A stretch of DNA of 64,000 nt from Vibrio pomeroyi (GTDB lineage: Bacteria; Pseudomonadota; Gammaproteobacteria; Enterobacterales; Vibrionaceae), in assembly GCA_041879425.1 (NCBI GenBank), contig CP090855.1, positions 1,550,001 through 1,614,000 of the forward strand. The letters run 5' to 3'. Positions 54,809 to 63,746 of the stretch are shown here, one piece after another. The position numbers and the translations under genes were made by a program. Below the pieces are notes generated by a model. The model was given only the letters and a program-made list of their open reading frames with translations. It searched no databases and was not told where the DNA came from. Positions within the stretch are counted from its first letter, which is position 1. Each line of letters starts with the position of its first letter.

Positions 54809-54899
54809 GGAGGGATGGCTGAGTGGTCGAAAGCACCGGTCTTGAAAACCGGCAACCGTTAATAGCGGTTCTAGGGTTCAAATCCCTATCCCTCCACCA
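54809..54899 (+). tRNA. tRNA-Ser (UGA)
   Basis: 91 nt with a long variable arm (CAACCGTTAATAGCGGTTC), acceptor GGAGGGA / TCCCTCC, anticodon TGA in GTCTTGAAAAC, encoded CCA. It is the distal tRNA of the rrn operon. Confidence 0.96.
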
Positions 54900-54906
54900 C
54901 CATTAG

Positions 54907-54937
54907 AAAGCCCGCTGAGAAATCAGCGGGCTTTTTT
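54907..54937 (+). terminator. Terminator of the rrn operon
   Basis: AAGCCCGCTGA-GAAA-TCAGCGGGCTT followed by T6. Confidence 0.94.
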
Positions 54938-55025
54938 CGTCTTGAATTTGGTAAAAGAAAGATCAAATACTATTAGATGCGTCGTTATCTTATTTTGCTT
55001 TAGGTTATGTAGAGTTTAGGTATTA

Positions 55026-55052
55026 AAAAGCAGAGCGCTCAGGCTCTGCTTT
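55026..55052 (-). terminator. Terminator of the cystine operon
   Basis: AAAGCAGAGC-GCTCAG-GCTCTGCTTT. On the minus strand a T run follows. Confidence 0.88.
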
Positions 55053-55088
55053 GATGTTTTAGTTGTATGTCTTTGCGACTAGCAAGAC

Positions 55089-56411
55089 CTATTTGGCGAC
55101 GTTACCTGCCACGTTCAGTGCATCCCATGTGCGGGAAAATGGTGGCGCGTAGCAGAAGTCCATATAACCAAGTTGCTGTGTGGTCATCTTTGCAGTGATG
55201 GCAACAGCTAGTGCGTTAATACGGCCTACTGCTCCTTTCTTACCTACGATTTCTCCACCTAGAAGAACGTTAGTCTCTGGGTGATAAACCAGTTTAACCT
55301 TGATGTCTTCTTGACCAGGGTAGTAATCCGTTTGGTTCTTATCTGAAATTGTTGATACTTTCACATCCAAGCTGTGTTCTTTCGCCAGAAGTTCATTCAC
55401 GCCAGTGCAGGCAAGTTCGTAGTCGAGCACTTTCAAACACGATGAACCTAAGAAGCCTGATATATAGGTATCTTTACCTGCTAGCTTGTCCGCCATCATA
55501 CGTGCTTGTTTGTTGGCGGTGGTTGCTAGAGGAACATAAACGGGCTTGCCTAGTGCCATATGGTGGACAACGGCACAGTCGCCAACAGCGTGGATGTAAG
55601 CATCTTCAGTTGCGCCATACTCATTCACTAGCAAAGCGCCGTTTGCGGCTTTTGGCAGTTCGAATGCTTCAGTATTTGGTTTGAAACCGAGTGACAGGAT
55701 CACGACATCGGCTTCTACGTTTCCGTTATCAGTTTCAACGATGTAACCACCTAGCTCAGCATCGCGAATAGCAGACACGCTACAACCGGTTTTAAGGTCA
55801 GCACCGGATTCTCGAATCGCACCTTCAACGACTTCAATGATCTCTGGGCTGAACTGGCGGCTCATGATGTGCTGTTCACGTTCGATGATCGTCACGTGTC
55901 TGTCTAAGCCGTGTGCAGCGTCGAATACTTCCAGACCGATAAAGCCTGCCCCAATAACACACACACGCTTCTTGTTACTATCCTTTAGCGCCTCTTTAAC
56001 CGCCAAGCCGTCTTCCATGCTGGTTAGTGTGTGTACGTGTTCTGGATTGAATTCACCGAATGATGGAACGATTGGTCGCGCACCTGTTGCAATGACCAAC
56101 ATATCGTAATCGATGACGCTTTCTTCATTCTGGTGACGTACCGTAATTTGCTTTTCATTGCGGTCGAACGACACCATTTCGGTTTCTACACGTACATCTA
56201 AGCCTGACTTAATGGCTTGATCTGGTGTTCGAGAAATCATTCGTTCTGTGTCATCAAACATGCCACCTGCAAAGTAAGGTAAGCCACAGGCTCCAAAAGA
56301 GATGTAACTACGCTTATCTAAAACGATGACTTCATCTGATGGTTGATTACGTTTGTACTTTGCTGCGAAACTCATACCCGCGGCGCTACCGCCTATAACA
56401 ACAACTTTCAT
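55089..56411 (-). CDS. CoA-disulfide reductase-like FAD oxidoreductase
   Basis: A 440-residue two-dinucleotide-binding flavoprotein. FAD is bound by VVVIGGSAAGMSFA (residues 3-16) and NAD(P)H by VCVIGAGFIGLEV (about 150-162). The single redox Cys lies in ISFGACGLPYFAGGM near residue 42, as in CoA-disulfide reductase and NADH oxidase. The C-terminal dimerisation domain (SCLKVLDYELACTG...) is intact. It lies last in an operon with a cystine transporter, and reduction of a low-molecular-weight or persulfide thiol fits the context. It could instead be a NADH oxidase. A terminator-like hairpin precedes it. Confidence 0.87.
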   Translation of the reverse strand: MKVVVIGGSAAGMSFAAKYKRNQPSDEVIVLDKRSYISFGACGLPYFAGGMFDDTERMISRTPDQAIKSGLDVRVETEMVSFDRNEKQITVRHQNEESVIDYDMLVIATGARPIVPSFGEFNPEHVHTLTSMEDGLAVKEALKDSNKKRVCVIGAGFIGLEVFDAAHGLDRHVTIIEREQHIMSRQFSPEIIEVVEGAIRESGADLKTGCSVSAIRDAELGGYIVETDNGNVEADVVILSLGFKPNTEAFELPKAANGALLVNEYGATEDAYIHAVGDCAVVHHMALGKPVYVPLATTANKQARMMADKLAGKDTYISGFLGSSCLKVLDYELACTGVNELLAKEHSLDVKVSTISDKNQTDYYPGQEDIKVKLVYHPETNVLLGGEIVGKKGAVGRINALAVAITAKMTTQQLGYMDFCYAPPFSRTWDALNVAGNVAK

Positions 56412-56437
56412 ATTTACTACCTAAATAACCTGAACTC

Positions 56438-56473
56438 AGGAAAAACAGAAGAGCACCCACCTGGAGTGCTCTT
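56438..56473 (-). terminator. Attenuator-like hairpin between transporter and reductase genes
   Basis: AAGAGCAC / GTGCTCTT stem (56449-56473). On the minus strand CTGTTTTTCC follows, a weak T tract that would allow partial read-through. Confidence 0.6.
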
Positions 56474-56488
56474 AATTAAGTTTGAGAA

Positions 56489-57895
56489 TTATACTGCTGC
56501 TTCTTTTGATACTGTCGCTGTAACGTCAGCGTCGTATTGTTCTGTGTTTAGTGAGCCGTTTTTCTTCGCCGTTAGAACACCAGACAACATAGAGCCTGAG
56601 ATGTTTAGCGCTGTGCGAGCCATGTCAATTAGCGCTTCGATAGACACCAGAATCGCTACTACTGTGATGTCTAGGCCCATGATGGTAAGTACTGCTACTG
56701 CTGCGAACGTTGCACCGCCACCCACACCTGCGATACCGAATGAAGCAATCGCGATAACTGCAATCAGTTGTAGGATGAAGCCTAGGTCAACTGGCATGCC
56801 CATCACTTGTGCCGCCATGATTGCTAGCATGGCAGGGTAGATACCCGCACAACCGTTCTGACCGATACTGGTACCGAATGTCGCTGACATGTTTGCTGTT
56901 TCTTCGTCGACACCTAGGCGTTGAGTTTGTGTTTCAACGTTTAGTGGGATAGCTGCCATGCTTGAGCGAGAACCGAAACCGAATACCAATACTGGCCAGA
57001 TTTTCTTCATGAACTTAGCAGGAGACAGGCCGAACATAGACACCATCACGAAATGGATGCCAAACATCACGCCAATTGCTACGTAGCTTGCTAGAAGGAA
57101 GCGGCCCATTTCAGCCAGTGCGAATAGGTCATTCGTCATCATGAACGTGGTCATAAGAGCGAATACACCGTAAGGCGTTAGCTTCAGGATTTCACGAACC
57201 ATTGACAGCACCACTTCTTTTGCAGAGTTGATGAAATCAACGAAGTTTTGCACTTTCTCAGGCTTACGATTCTTCACTTGAAGGATACAGTAACCAAGGA
57301 ACATACCGAACAGTACTGTTGATAGCGTAGAAGTACGTTGAGAGCCAGTTAGCATGTCGAAGATGTTGGTTGGAATGATAGACAGAGCCATACCAGATAG
57401 ACCGCTGCTCGCCATTGCATCTTGTGTTGCTACCAATGAATCACCGCGAGCTTCAATCGCACTGTTTGTGCCAATTGTGCTTACTAGTGCGTTTGCATCG
57501 ATACCAAATAGGTAAATACTTGCGATACCAACGGCTGCTGAGATTGCACAAGTGAAAAGTAGAATACCGATGATTTTTGGTGCGATACGAGATAACGCGC
57601 CGCCGCCTTCAACGTTCATGATCGAAGAGATCATTGCCACGAATACGAGTGGGATAACGATCATTTGTAGAAGTTTGATGTAGCCTTTACCGAACACTGA
57701 AATCAGTTCAGCAAAGCCAGATGTCGCAACGTTACCGACACCGAATACAAGTTGAATCGCGCCACCGAACAGTAAGCCAGCAGCAAGTGCACTCAGTACG
57801 CGGAAGTTAAAACTTTTCTTTTGCTTTTTGAAGTTCGACAGCAGTGCGTAGAACCCAAAGAACAGTATGCTTAATCCAATAAATGAAACGCTCAT
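56489..57895 (-). CDS. tcyP: L-cystine transporter TcyP
   Basis: A 468-residue dicarboxylate/amino-acid:cation symporter (DAACS) of the TcyP/YdjN group. About ten membrane segments are visible. The substrate-binding hairpin motifs are present: VLVFGFGSRSSMAAIPLNVE (serine-rich HP1) and GTSIGQNGCAGIYPAMLAI, then the helix-8 IALIDMARTALNISGS segment. It imports cystine across the inner membrane. It lies between ridA and the thiol oxidoreductase gene, with 37 bp before it and 77 bp after. Confidence 0.9.
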   Translation of the reverse strand: MSVSFIGLSILFFGFYALLSNFKKQKKSFNFRVLSALAAGLLFGGAIQLVFGVGNVATSGFAELISVFGKGYIKLLQMIVIPLVFVAMISSIMNVEGGGALSRIAPKIIGILLFTCAISAAVGIASIYLFGIDANALVSTIGTNSAIEARGDSLVATQDAMASSGLSGMALSIIPTNIFDMLTGSQRTSTLSTVLFGMFLGYCILQVKNRKPEKVQNFVDFINSAKEVVLSMVREILKLTPYGVFALMTTFMMTNDLFALAEMGRFLLASYVAIGVMFGIHFVMVSMFGLSPAKFMKKIWPVLVFGFGSRSSMAAIPLNVETQTQRLGVDEETANMSATFGTSIGQNGCAGIYPAMLAIMAAQVMGMPVDLGFILQLIAVIAIASFGIAGVGGGATFAAVAVLTIMGLDITVVAILVSIEALIDMARTALNISGSMLSGVLTAKKNGSLNTEQYDADVTATVSKEAAV

Positions 57896-57932
57896 GAGAA
57901 TCTCCTATGATACCCATTAATAACTAAGTCGG

Positions 57933-58316
57933 TTATTTTTTGTATGCGATGGCTTCAACTTCAACCAATGCGTCTTTTGGTAATCTTGCTGCTTCAACAC
58001 AAGAACGAGCAGGCGCGTTCTCTGTACCAAACACTTCTGTGTACACTTCGTTAAAGGCTACGAAGTTCTCCATGTCTGATAGGAAGCAGGTTGTCTTAAG
58101 CACAGTGTCCAGTCCCGCATTACTCGCTTCTAATACCGCTTTTAAGTTTTCTAGAGACTGACGAGCCTGCTCTTTGATGCCGCCCTCAACAAACTGCATG
58201 GTTTCTGGAACGAGAGGTAATTGGCCTGATGTATAAACCATGTCGCCGTAAGACGTACCTTGTGAGTAAGGGCCGATAGCTGCAGGTGCTTGTTCAGTGG
58301 CAATGATCTGTTTCAC
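57933..58316 (-). CDS. RidA-family imine/enamine deaminase
   Basis: A 127-residue trimeric YjgF/RidA protein (MKQIIATEQAPAAIGPYSQG start). It contains YTSGQLPLVP, the FLSDMENFVAFNEVYTEVFG segment, the key Arg in NAPARSCVEAARLPKDALVE, and the C-terminal VEIEAIAY-type strand. It hydrolyses 2-aminoacrylate, which arises from cysteine or serine breakdown. It starts with GTG, eight bases after GGAG, and lies between the YheO-type regulator and tcyP, consistent with cysteine catabolism. Confidence 0.9.
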   Translation of the reverse strand: MKQIIATEQAPAAIGPYSQGTSYGDMVYTSGQLPLVPETMQFVEGGIKEQARQSLENLKAVLEASNAGLDTVLKTTCFLSDMENFVAFNEVYTEVFGTENAPARSCVEAARLPKDALVEVEAIAYKK

Positions 58317-58340
58317 GATGTAACTCCTAAATTATTGGTT

Positions 58341-59006
58341 TTATTCTGATTTAAATTCACGGATAAACTTGTAAACCGCCTGACGGCTGATCCCAAGCTG
58401 CTCTGATACTTGTGTAGTCGTCTCTTTTAGCTCAAATACTCCGTTATCAAATAAGCAACGGATGATGGCTTTATTGCGACCTTTAGAAGAAATCGTCTCG
58501 TCTTGGTCAACTTCTTTAATAGCTGAATTCAATGCTTGCTGAATCACATCATTTGCATTGTTGCTGAAGGTCTCGCTGACAATGGTTTGTGGCACATTGC
58601 ACTGCGGCATCAGCGTCTTGACGATTTCTGGGAATGGGAAAGATAAGTTCATGTTGATACACAGCATACCAATCGGCTTTTGTTGTGGACCAGCCAGTAC
58701 ACAGGTGGTCGATTTCAGTAGGGAACCGTCTGCTGCGTTGGTGAAATAGCTCTTTGGAGAAACTTCGCCAGTTTTCTCGAATGTACTCCACATGCGTAAA
58801 CCTAAATCGGTGATAGGTGAGCCGATTTCACGACCTGTGTGATGACCATTGACGATCTTCACGACAGAGTTTTCCAAGCTTTCAAAGGAGTGAATAACCA
58901 CCTCACAGTAAGGGCCAATCAAGTCAGCAATTGTGTCCGCTAAGCGGAAGTAATTGCTTAAACATTCTCTGTCTTCATCGGTGAATCGAACTTGTTTTAC
59001 ATTCAT
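58341..59006 (-). CDS. YheO/DauR-type transcriptional regulator
   Basis: A 221-residue regulator. A YheO-like PAS domain is at 20-125 (GPYCEVVIHSFESLENSVVK; CVLAGPQQKPIGMLCINMN). A C-terminal DauR HTH is at about 180-220 (TTQVSEQLGISRQAVYKFIREF). Close relatives regulate sulfur amino-acid breakdown genes in enteric bacteria. It is first in the operon and divergent from an MFS gene about 400 bp away, so it likely controls the cystine genes and perhaps that transporter. Confidence 0.85.
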   Translation of the reverse strand: MNVKQVRFTDEDRECLSNYFRLADTIADLIGPYCEVVIHSFESLENSVVKIVNGHHTGREIGSPITDLGLRMWSTFEKTGEVSPKSYFTNAADGSLLKSTTCVLAGPQQKPIGMLCINMNLSFPFPEIVKTLMPQCNVPQTIVSETFSNNANDVIQQALNSAIKEVDQDETISSKGRNKAIIRCLFDNGVFELKETTTQVSEQLGISRQAVYKFIREFKSE

Positions 59007-59413
59007 GATTTCGGTTTACATTTTTGAACTCAATGACTGAAATCTACTCCTTTGGTGGTATTTGAACAAGATGCAGTAAACTTCTGTAAACTGTAAAAAA
59101 CGTCCAAAACATCAACAAATAACGAAAATTTAACTTAAATTAAGAGCGTAATTTGAACAGGATCACCAAACCATCTTCGATATGGTTTAATTTCTTAAAC
59201 TCCATCAAAGTTTACATATTTAAAACCACAGGTTACGTTTTCGAATACTTTAATGATCTAGGACAAGTTCTAAATTCGGTTGCAAGCGAATTTCGCCGAC
59301 TCTTCACCTTAACGCCTTAAATTTGTCATTTTTAAACGATAGGGTGGCTATATAAGGTGATCCCTTACTATCACTGTATTTAAATTATTCGAATTTTCTA
59401 GAAGTGTGGATTT
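59007..59413. promoter_or_regulatory. Divergent promoter region of the cystine operon and MFS gene
   Basis: Two palindromic patterns are visible in the 407 bp: AAACCAT-N7-ATGGTTT (59168-59188), and the heptamer GTTTACA at 59014 and 59210 with its complement TGTAAAC at 59085. Either may be the operator of the YheO-type regulator. No reading frame is convincing here. Confidence 0.45.
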
Positions 59414-60643
59414 ATGAACAAAGCGGTTTGGGGGTTAGCCCTCGGCCAGACATTGCTCTGGTGTTGTCTCTATTACGTTTTTCCTGCGATGCTTCTGCAT
59501 TGGGAACAAGTACACGACTGGAGTCGTTCTGAATTCATGTTGGGGCTGACATTAGCGGTGGGCGTCTCTGCCATTGCGGCTTTACCTGCAGGGCGCCTGA
59601 TTGACAAAGGTTATGGTGCACTGATGATGACGGTTTCGGCGGTTATTGGCGGCGTGCTGCTGTTTCTAGTCAGTTTGGTAGAGCAACTTGTTTGGTTTTA
59701 TGTGCTCTGGGGATTGATGGGAACCGCAATGGCGGGCTGCCTTTATGAACCTTGCTTTGCCTTTCTGATTCGAAATTTGAGAACGAAAGCCAAACGTGCG
59801 ATCACAATGCTCACCTTGGTAGCAGGCTTTGCGAGTACTATCAGCTTTCCAACCGTTCATTATTTAGCTCAGCTTTACGGCCCAGTGGTGACATTGCAGG
59901 TTTTTGCTGGAGTGGTTTTGTTCGCCGCCGCTCCGTTACTGTTCATCAATACCCGGGCGCTTGCTCGGTCTAATTTGCCTTCCAACGCCGACGCTCTACC
60001 ACAAAATCCTCCGGTAGCCTCACAAGTTTCAAGCGATCGTTTTAGTTCTGTTTCTTACCTAGCTAATCCAATGTTCTGGTTACTCGCTTTTGGCTTTTCT
60101 ATGCTCGCGCTTAATCATGGTGTGGTGTTAAACCATCTGTTGCCATTGTTGGATGAACGTAATGTCCCTGATGACTTAGCGATATTGGTTATCTCTTTGA
60201 TTGGCCCTATGCAGGTTGCTGGGCGTGTGATGTGGTTGTTGGTTGATAAACACTGGTCGATCATACGAATCACCGTCGCGTGCTTTCTGAGTATCTGTTG
60301 TGCGACCTTATGTTTGATTCTGTCTGAGAATGCGCTGTATCTGGTGTTTGGTTTTGTGCTCTTGCAGGGTTCCGCTTATGGAGTGATGAGTATAGTGAAG
60401 CCTCTAACGACTCGTGAGGTGATGGGGGAGTCTAACTTCGGCTCTTTAGCAGGAGCCATGGCTGTGCCTTATCTGTTGGCGTTTGCCTTGTCACCTTACT
60501 TTGGCGCCGTTATTTGGCAGATCGACGGTTATCAATGGGTGCTGTGGAGTATCTTTGGTAGTGCTGTTGTTGGTTTTGTCTCGATAGTCACCGTATCAAG
60601 GCTTCATCTAGCTCGTACTCAATCGTGTTTATCGCAGACATAG
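59414..60643 (+). CDS. MFS transporter
   Basis: A 409-residue, 12-helix major-facilitator protein. A signature-like loop 2-3 appears as LPAGRLIDKGYGALM. A long polar middle loop (about 180-215, SNADALPQNPPVASQ) separates the halves, and the second half includes QVAGRVMWLLVDK. It resembles the OxlT/MCT-like class. Substrate unknown. Divergent from the cystine operon, with a terminator 55 bp after the stop. Confidence 0.85.
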   Translation: MNKAVWGLALGQTLLWCCLYYVFPAMLLHWEQVHDWSRSEFMLGLTLAVGVSAIAALPAGRLIDKGYGALMMTVSAVIGGVLLFLVSLVEQLVWFYVLWGLMGTAMAGCLYEPCFAFLIRNLRTKAKRAITMLTLVAGFASTISFPTVHYLAQLYGPVVTLQVFAGVVLFAAAPLLFINTRALARSNLPSNADALPQNPPVASQVSSDRFSSVSYLANPMFWLLAFGFSMLALNHGVVLNHLLPLLDERNVPDDLAILVISLIGPMQVAGRVMWLLVDKHWSIIRITVACFLSICCATLCLILSENALYLVFGFVLLQGSAYGVMSIVKPLTTREVMGESNFGSLAGAMAVPYLLAFALSPYFGAVIWQIDGYQWVLWSIFGSAVVGFVSIVTVSRLHLARTQSCLSQT

Positions 60644-60697
60644 GTTGTGCTGAGGCGGTATTCACATCGCTTTGAAATTAAACACTTAATCACTTTG

Positions 60698-60725
60698 AGC
60701 ACTCCATCATGGGGTGCTTTTTTTA
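60698..60725 (+). terminator. Terminator of the MFS gene
   Basis: AGCACTCC-ATCA-TGGGGTGCT followed by T7. Confidence 0.88.
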
Positions 60726-60897
60726 TATGTGATTTTCTCAACTATTTGAGATGCCTATCTATTGTTCAGAGAACAGCAAGACGTTGCCATTTTAATTGAG
60801 CTTTTTATTGTCAAATTACTGTGAATTACGTCCGTATATAAGTTGATATTCCCATTCAATTCTCTTTATTTTTTTGCATTTAAAACAGCGAGTTAAG

Positions 60898-60911
60898 CTT
60901 GTCTAGACAAG
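60898..60911. promoter_or_regulatory. Candidate PhnF operator 1, upstream of phnC
   Basis: A perfect 14-bp palindrome CTTGTCTAGACAAG lies about 100 bp before the phnC start. Its core GTCTAGAC recurs at 63708 just before the regulator gene. The rest of the 60726-61012 spacer is AT-rich, with no other recognisable feature. Confidence 0.75.
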
Positions 60912-61012
60912 TTGGCTAACTCTTTGAAATATTTCATTTCTGCAAATAAACCGACACGTAACTTTAATAATCAGACGTCAAAGTGGCCTTAAATCAAACA
61001 GGGACATTGACG

Positions 61013-61825
61013 ATGAATAACATCATTGAAGTTAAGAAGGTCAACAAAACATTCGGTTCGAACAAGGCACTGAATGGCATCAATTTGACGATAACTAGTC
61101 GCAAGATGACAGCGCTACTTGGCCCATCGGGTTCTGGTAAATCTACACTGCTTCGCCATTTAAGCGGCCTAATCATTGGAGACAAAAGCACGGACTCTCA
61201 AATCAACGTGCTTGGTCAAACGGTACAAGCGAATGGTAAGGCAGACAACAATGTCCGCAATATCCGTTCGCAAGCGGGTTACATCTTTCAACAATTCAAT
61301 CTCGTTAACCGCTTATCCGTGATGACTAATGTACTGATTGGCGCACTGAGTTCTACTCCGAAGTGGCGCACTCTGACAGGTATTTTTACGGTTGAGCAAC
61401 AGCAAGAGGCGCTTGAAGCATTGCGTCGAGTTGGCATGGAAGATTTCGCAGGTCAACGTGTTGGCAATCTCTCTGGCGGTCAGCAACAACGTGTCGCTAT
61501 CGCACGCGCACTGATGCAGAAAGCCAAAATCATTTTTGCCGATGAACCTATCGCGTCGCTTGATCCAGAATCCGCGCGCATCGTGATGGAACTGCTTACG
61601 GATATCAATGAGAAGGAAGGCATTCCTGTCATCGTCACACTTCACCAAGTCGACCACGCCCTTAAGTACTGCGAAAACATCATCGCGCTTAAAGATGGCC
61701 AAGTGTTCTACGAAGGGAAGAGTGCGGAACTGACTAAGCCTCAACTTGAAGACCTATACCGTTCGAAAAAATCGGCAAACACGCCCCACATCCAATCTAA
61801 CGACGTGCTCGCTGCGTCTTTTTAA
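61013..61825 (+). CDS. phnC: Phosphonate ABC transporter ATPase PhnC
   Basis: A 270-residue ATPase with Walker A GPSGSGKST (about 37-45), Q-loop IFQQFNLVNRL, signature LSGGQQQRVAIARA, Walker B IIFADEPIASLDP and H-loop TLHQVDHA. FTVEQQQEALEALRRVGMEDFA between Q-loop and signature is the PhnC-type helical insert. GGGA eight bases before the ATG at 61013 supports that start over the longer frame from 60983. First gene of phnCDE; only 17 bp before phnD. Confidence 0.93.
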   Translation: MNNIIEVKKVNKTFGSNKALNGINLTITSRKMTALLGPSGSGKSTLLRHLSGLIIGDKSTDSQINVLGQTVQANGKADNNVRNIRSQAGYIFQQFNLVNRLSVMTNVLIGALSSTPKWRTLTGIFTVEQQQEALEALRRVGMEDFAGQRVGNLSGGQQQRVAIARALMQKAKIIFADEPIASLDPESARIVMELLTDINEKEGIPVIVTLHQVDHALKYCENIIALKDGQVFYEGKSAELTKPQLEDLYRSKKSANTPHIQSNDVLAASF

Positions 61826-61842
61826 ATATCAGGGAAATTAAG

Positions 61843-62838
61843 ATGTTTCATTCAATGAAATCAGGAATTAAGAAGGCAGTGACACTAGCGACGGTGTTAA
61901 TGACCACGCTCGCTGCAGGTCATGCTGTTGCTAAAGATTCGATCAACTTTGGCATCATCGCGACCGATGCACAACAAAACTTGCGTAGCCGCTGGGAGCC
62001 ACTTCTGAATGACTTAGGTAAAGCGTTAGGTATGCCAGTGAACGCCTATTTCGCCCCCGATTACGCGGGCATCATTCAAGCGCAGCGTTTTGGCAAGGTT
62101 GATTTTGCTTACTATGGAAATAAGGCGGCGATGGAAGCGGTTGACCGTGCAAACGCTGAAGCCTTTGTTCGTTACATCGATGAGGATGGTTTACAGGGTT
62201 ATTACAGCTTACTGATTGTTAATGCTGAAAACGACAATATCAACACACTTGAAGATGTTTTAGAACAGCACAAAACACTCAAGCTTGGTAATGGCGATCC
62301 TAACTCTACTTCGGGCTTTCTCGTCCCGAACTTCGAAGCATTTGCCACCAATGGTATCTCCGCGAATGACTTTCACCGCAATGTGACCGCAAGCCATGGC
62401 GCTAACGTGATGGCCGTAGCGAATAACCAAGTCGATGTCGCAACTAATCACACCATGAGTCTTATTCGCATTGAAGCTCAGAATCCTGAGCTGTTTAGCA
62501 AGCTGAAGGTGGTTTGGCAGTCTGAGCTTATCCCATCTGATGTAGTTACTTACCGCAAAGATTTAGACGAAGGTTTGAAACAAAAGGCGCGTGATTTCTT
62601 CGTCAGTTACGGCGAACAGCCAGAGCAGCTTAAAAACCTAAATCAACTGGCTTGGTCTGGCTTTGCTGCTACCGATAACAACCAGCTGCTGCCTATTCGT
62701 CAAATGGAAGCGTTCAAGAAGCTGGTTGAAGCTGAAAACAACAGCAACCTAAGCGAGAAAGTGAGAGCCGATCGTATGGCGCAATACCAAGCCGAAATCG
62801 ACCAGCTGCAAACAGAAATTGATGCGCTGAAAGGTTAA
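61843..62838 (+). CDS. phnD: Phosphonate ABC transporter binding protein PhnD
   Basis: A 331-residue periplasmic protein with a signal peptide (about 30 residues, ending TTLAAGHAVA). The mature domain shows SRWEPLLNDLGKALGMPVNA, the FAYYGNKAAMEAVDRA segment and the phosphonate-binding loop GDPNSTSGFLVP. The C-terminus is a coiled-coil-like helix (EKVRADRMAQYQAEIDQLQ). It differs clearly from the binding protein at 17491, with which it shares only the fold. AGGGA eight bases upstream defines the start. Confidence 0.92.
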   Translation: MFHSMKSGIKKAVTLATVLMTTLAAGHAVAKDSINFGIIATDAQQNLRSRWEPLLNDLGKALGMPVNAYFAPDYAGIIQAQRFGKVDFAYYGNKAAMEAVDRANAEAFVRYIDEDGLQGYYSLLIVNAENDNINTLEDVLEQHKTLKLGNGDPNSTSGFLVPNFEAFATNGISANDFHRNVTASHGANVMAVANNQVDVATNHTMSLIRIEAQNPELFSKLKVVWQSELIPSDVVTYRKDLDEGLKQKARDFFVSYGEQPEQLKNLNQLAWSGFAATDNNQLLPIRQMEAFKKLVEAENNSNLSEKVRADRMAQYQAEIDQLQTEIDALKG

Positions 62839-62849
62839 TCCAATTCCCC

Positions 62850-62870
62850 TGCGCCGCTGTGAGCGGCGCA
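62850..62870 (+). promoter_or_regulatory. Intercistronic hairpin after phnD
   Basis: TGCGCCGCT-GTG-AGCGGCGCA, a 9-bp GC stem with three-base loop, followed by AATAAAAG and not by T. It likely stabilises the upstream mRNA end, as in the operon at 17.5 kb. Confidence 0.65.
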
Positions 62871-62880
62871 ATAAAAGAGT

Positions 62881-63678
62881 ATGAGAACAATGACTGCAAT
62901 GACTCAAAGTTACGAACCTTCATCGAAGCTATCGATTAAAAACGGCGTGATTGCTGTGATAGCGCTACTGGTCCTTAGCTGGGCGTGGCAAGGCGCAGAA
63001 ATGGCACCAATGATGTTTTTCGAACACCCAGAGAATATGGTTCAGCTGGGCAAAGACTTCTTCCCCGCTGATTTCAGTGAAAGCAACGTGTACCTCAGCG
63101 AAATGCTGGTGACGATTCAAGTGGGTATTTGGGGAACGGTGTTATCGATTTTGTTAGCGATTCCATTCGGTATTTTGAGTGCAGAGAACCTGATGCCGAG
63201 CTGGGTGACATTTCCAATTCGTCGCTTGATGGACTGCTTACGCGCTATCAACGAAATGGTGTTTGCGATGCTGTTTGTGGTGGTTGTCGGATTAGGGCCG
63301 TTTGCTGGTGTGATGGCGCTGTTCATTCACACGACAGGCGTACTTGCCAAGCTATTTGCAGAAGCCATCGAAGCGATTGAACCCGGCCCAATGGAAGGTG
63401 TGAAAGCGACAGGTGCAAACCCAATCGAGGTGATTCTTTACGGTGTGATTCCACAAGTGATGCCACTTTGGATTTCTTACTCACTGTATCGCTTAGAGTC
63501 AAATATTCGCTCGGCAACGGTTGTAGGCATGGTTGGCGCGGGCGGTATCGGTGTACTACTTTGGCAATCTATCTCAGGTTTCCAGTTGCAACAAACTGCC
63601 GCAATTATGGCGATTGTTATCGTGACGGTAAGCATTATCGATTTCGTTTCTCAAATCATCCGTAAGAAGTTTATCTAG
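62881..63678 (+). CDS. phnE: Phosphonate ABC transporter permease PhnE
   Basis: A 265-residue inner-membrane protein with six hydrophobic segments, EAA loop EAIEAIEPGPMEGVKATGAN (about 160-180) and signature GMVGAGGIGVLLWQ. Three in-frame ATGs (62881, 62890, 62899) compete; the first is used here though its ribosome site is close. It is the last visible transporter gene; GntR follows after 68 bp. Confidence 0.92.
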   Translation: MRTMTAMTQSYEPSSKLSIKNGVIAVIALLVLSWAWQGAEMAPMMFFEHPENMVQLGKDFFPADFSESNVYLSEMLVTIQVGIWGTVLSILLAIPFGILSAENLMPSWVTFPIRRLMDCLRAINEMVFAMLFVVVVGLGPFAGVMALFIHTTGVLAKLFAEAIEAIEPGPMEGVKATGANPIEVILYGVIPQVMPLWISYSLYRLESNIRSATVVGMVGAGGIGVLLWQSISGFQLQQTAAIMAIVIVTVSIIDFVSQIIRKKFI

Positions 63679-63703
63679 GCATCTTAGATGTCTATTTAAA
63701 AGA

Positions 63704-63719
63704 ACTTGTCTAGATAAGT
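63704..63719. promoter_or_regulatory. Candidate PhnF operator 2, before the regulator gene
   Basis: ACTTGTCTAGATAAGT, a 16-bp palindrome with one mismatched pair, 27 bp before the phnF start and strongly similar to the site at 60898. Confidence 0.75.
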
Positions 63720-63746
63720 GATTGAATTTTAGGAAAGGAAACCCTT

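Noticed and set aside
61313..61744. Antisense frame of about 143 codons inside phnC
   Set aside because: Shadow of a well-supported ATPase gene on the other strand.
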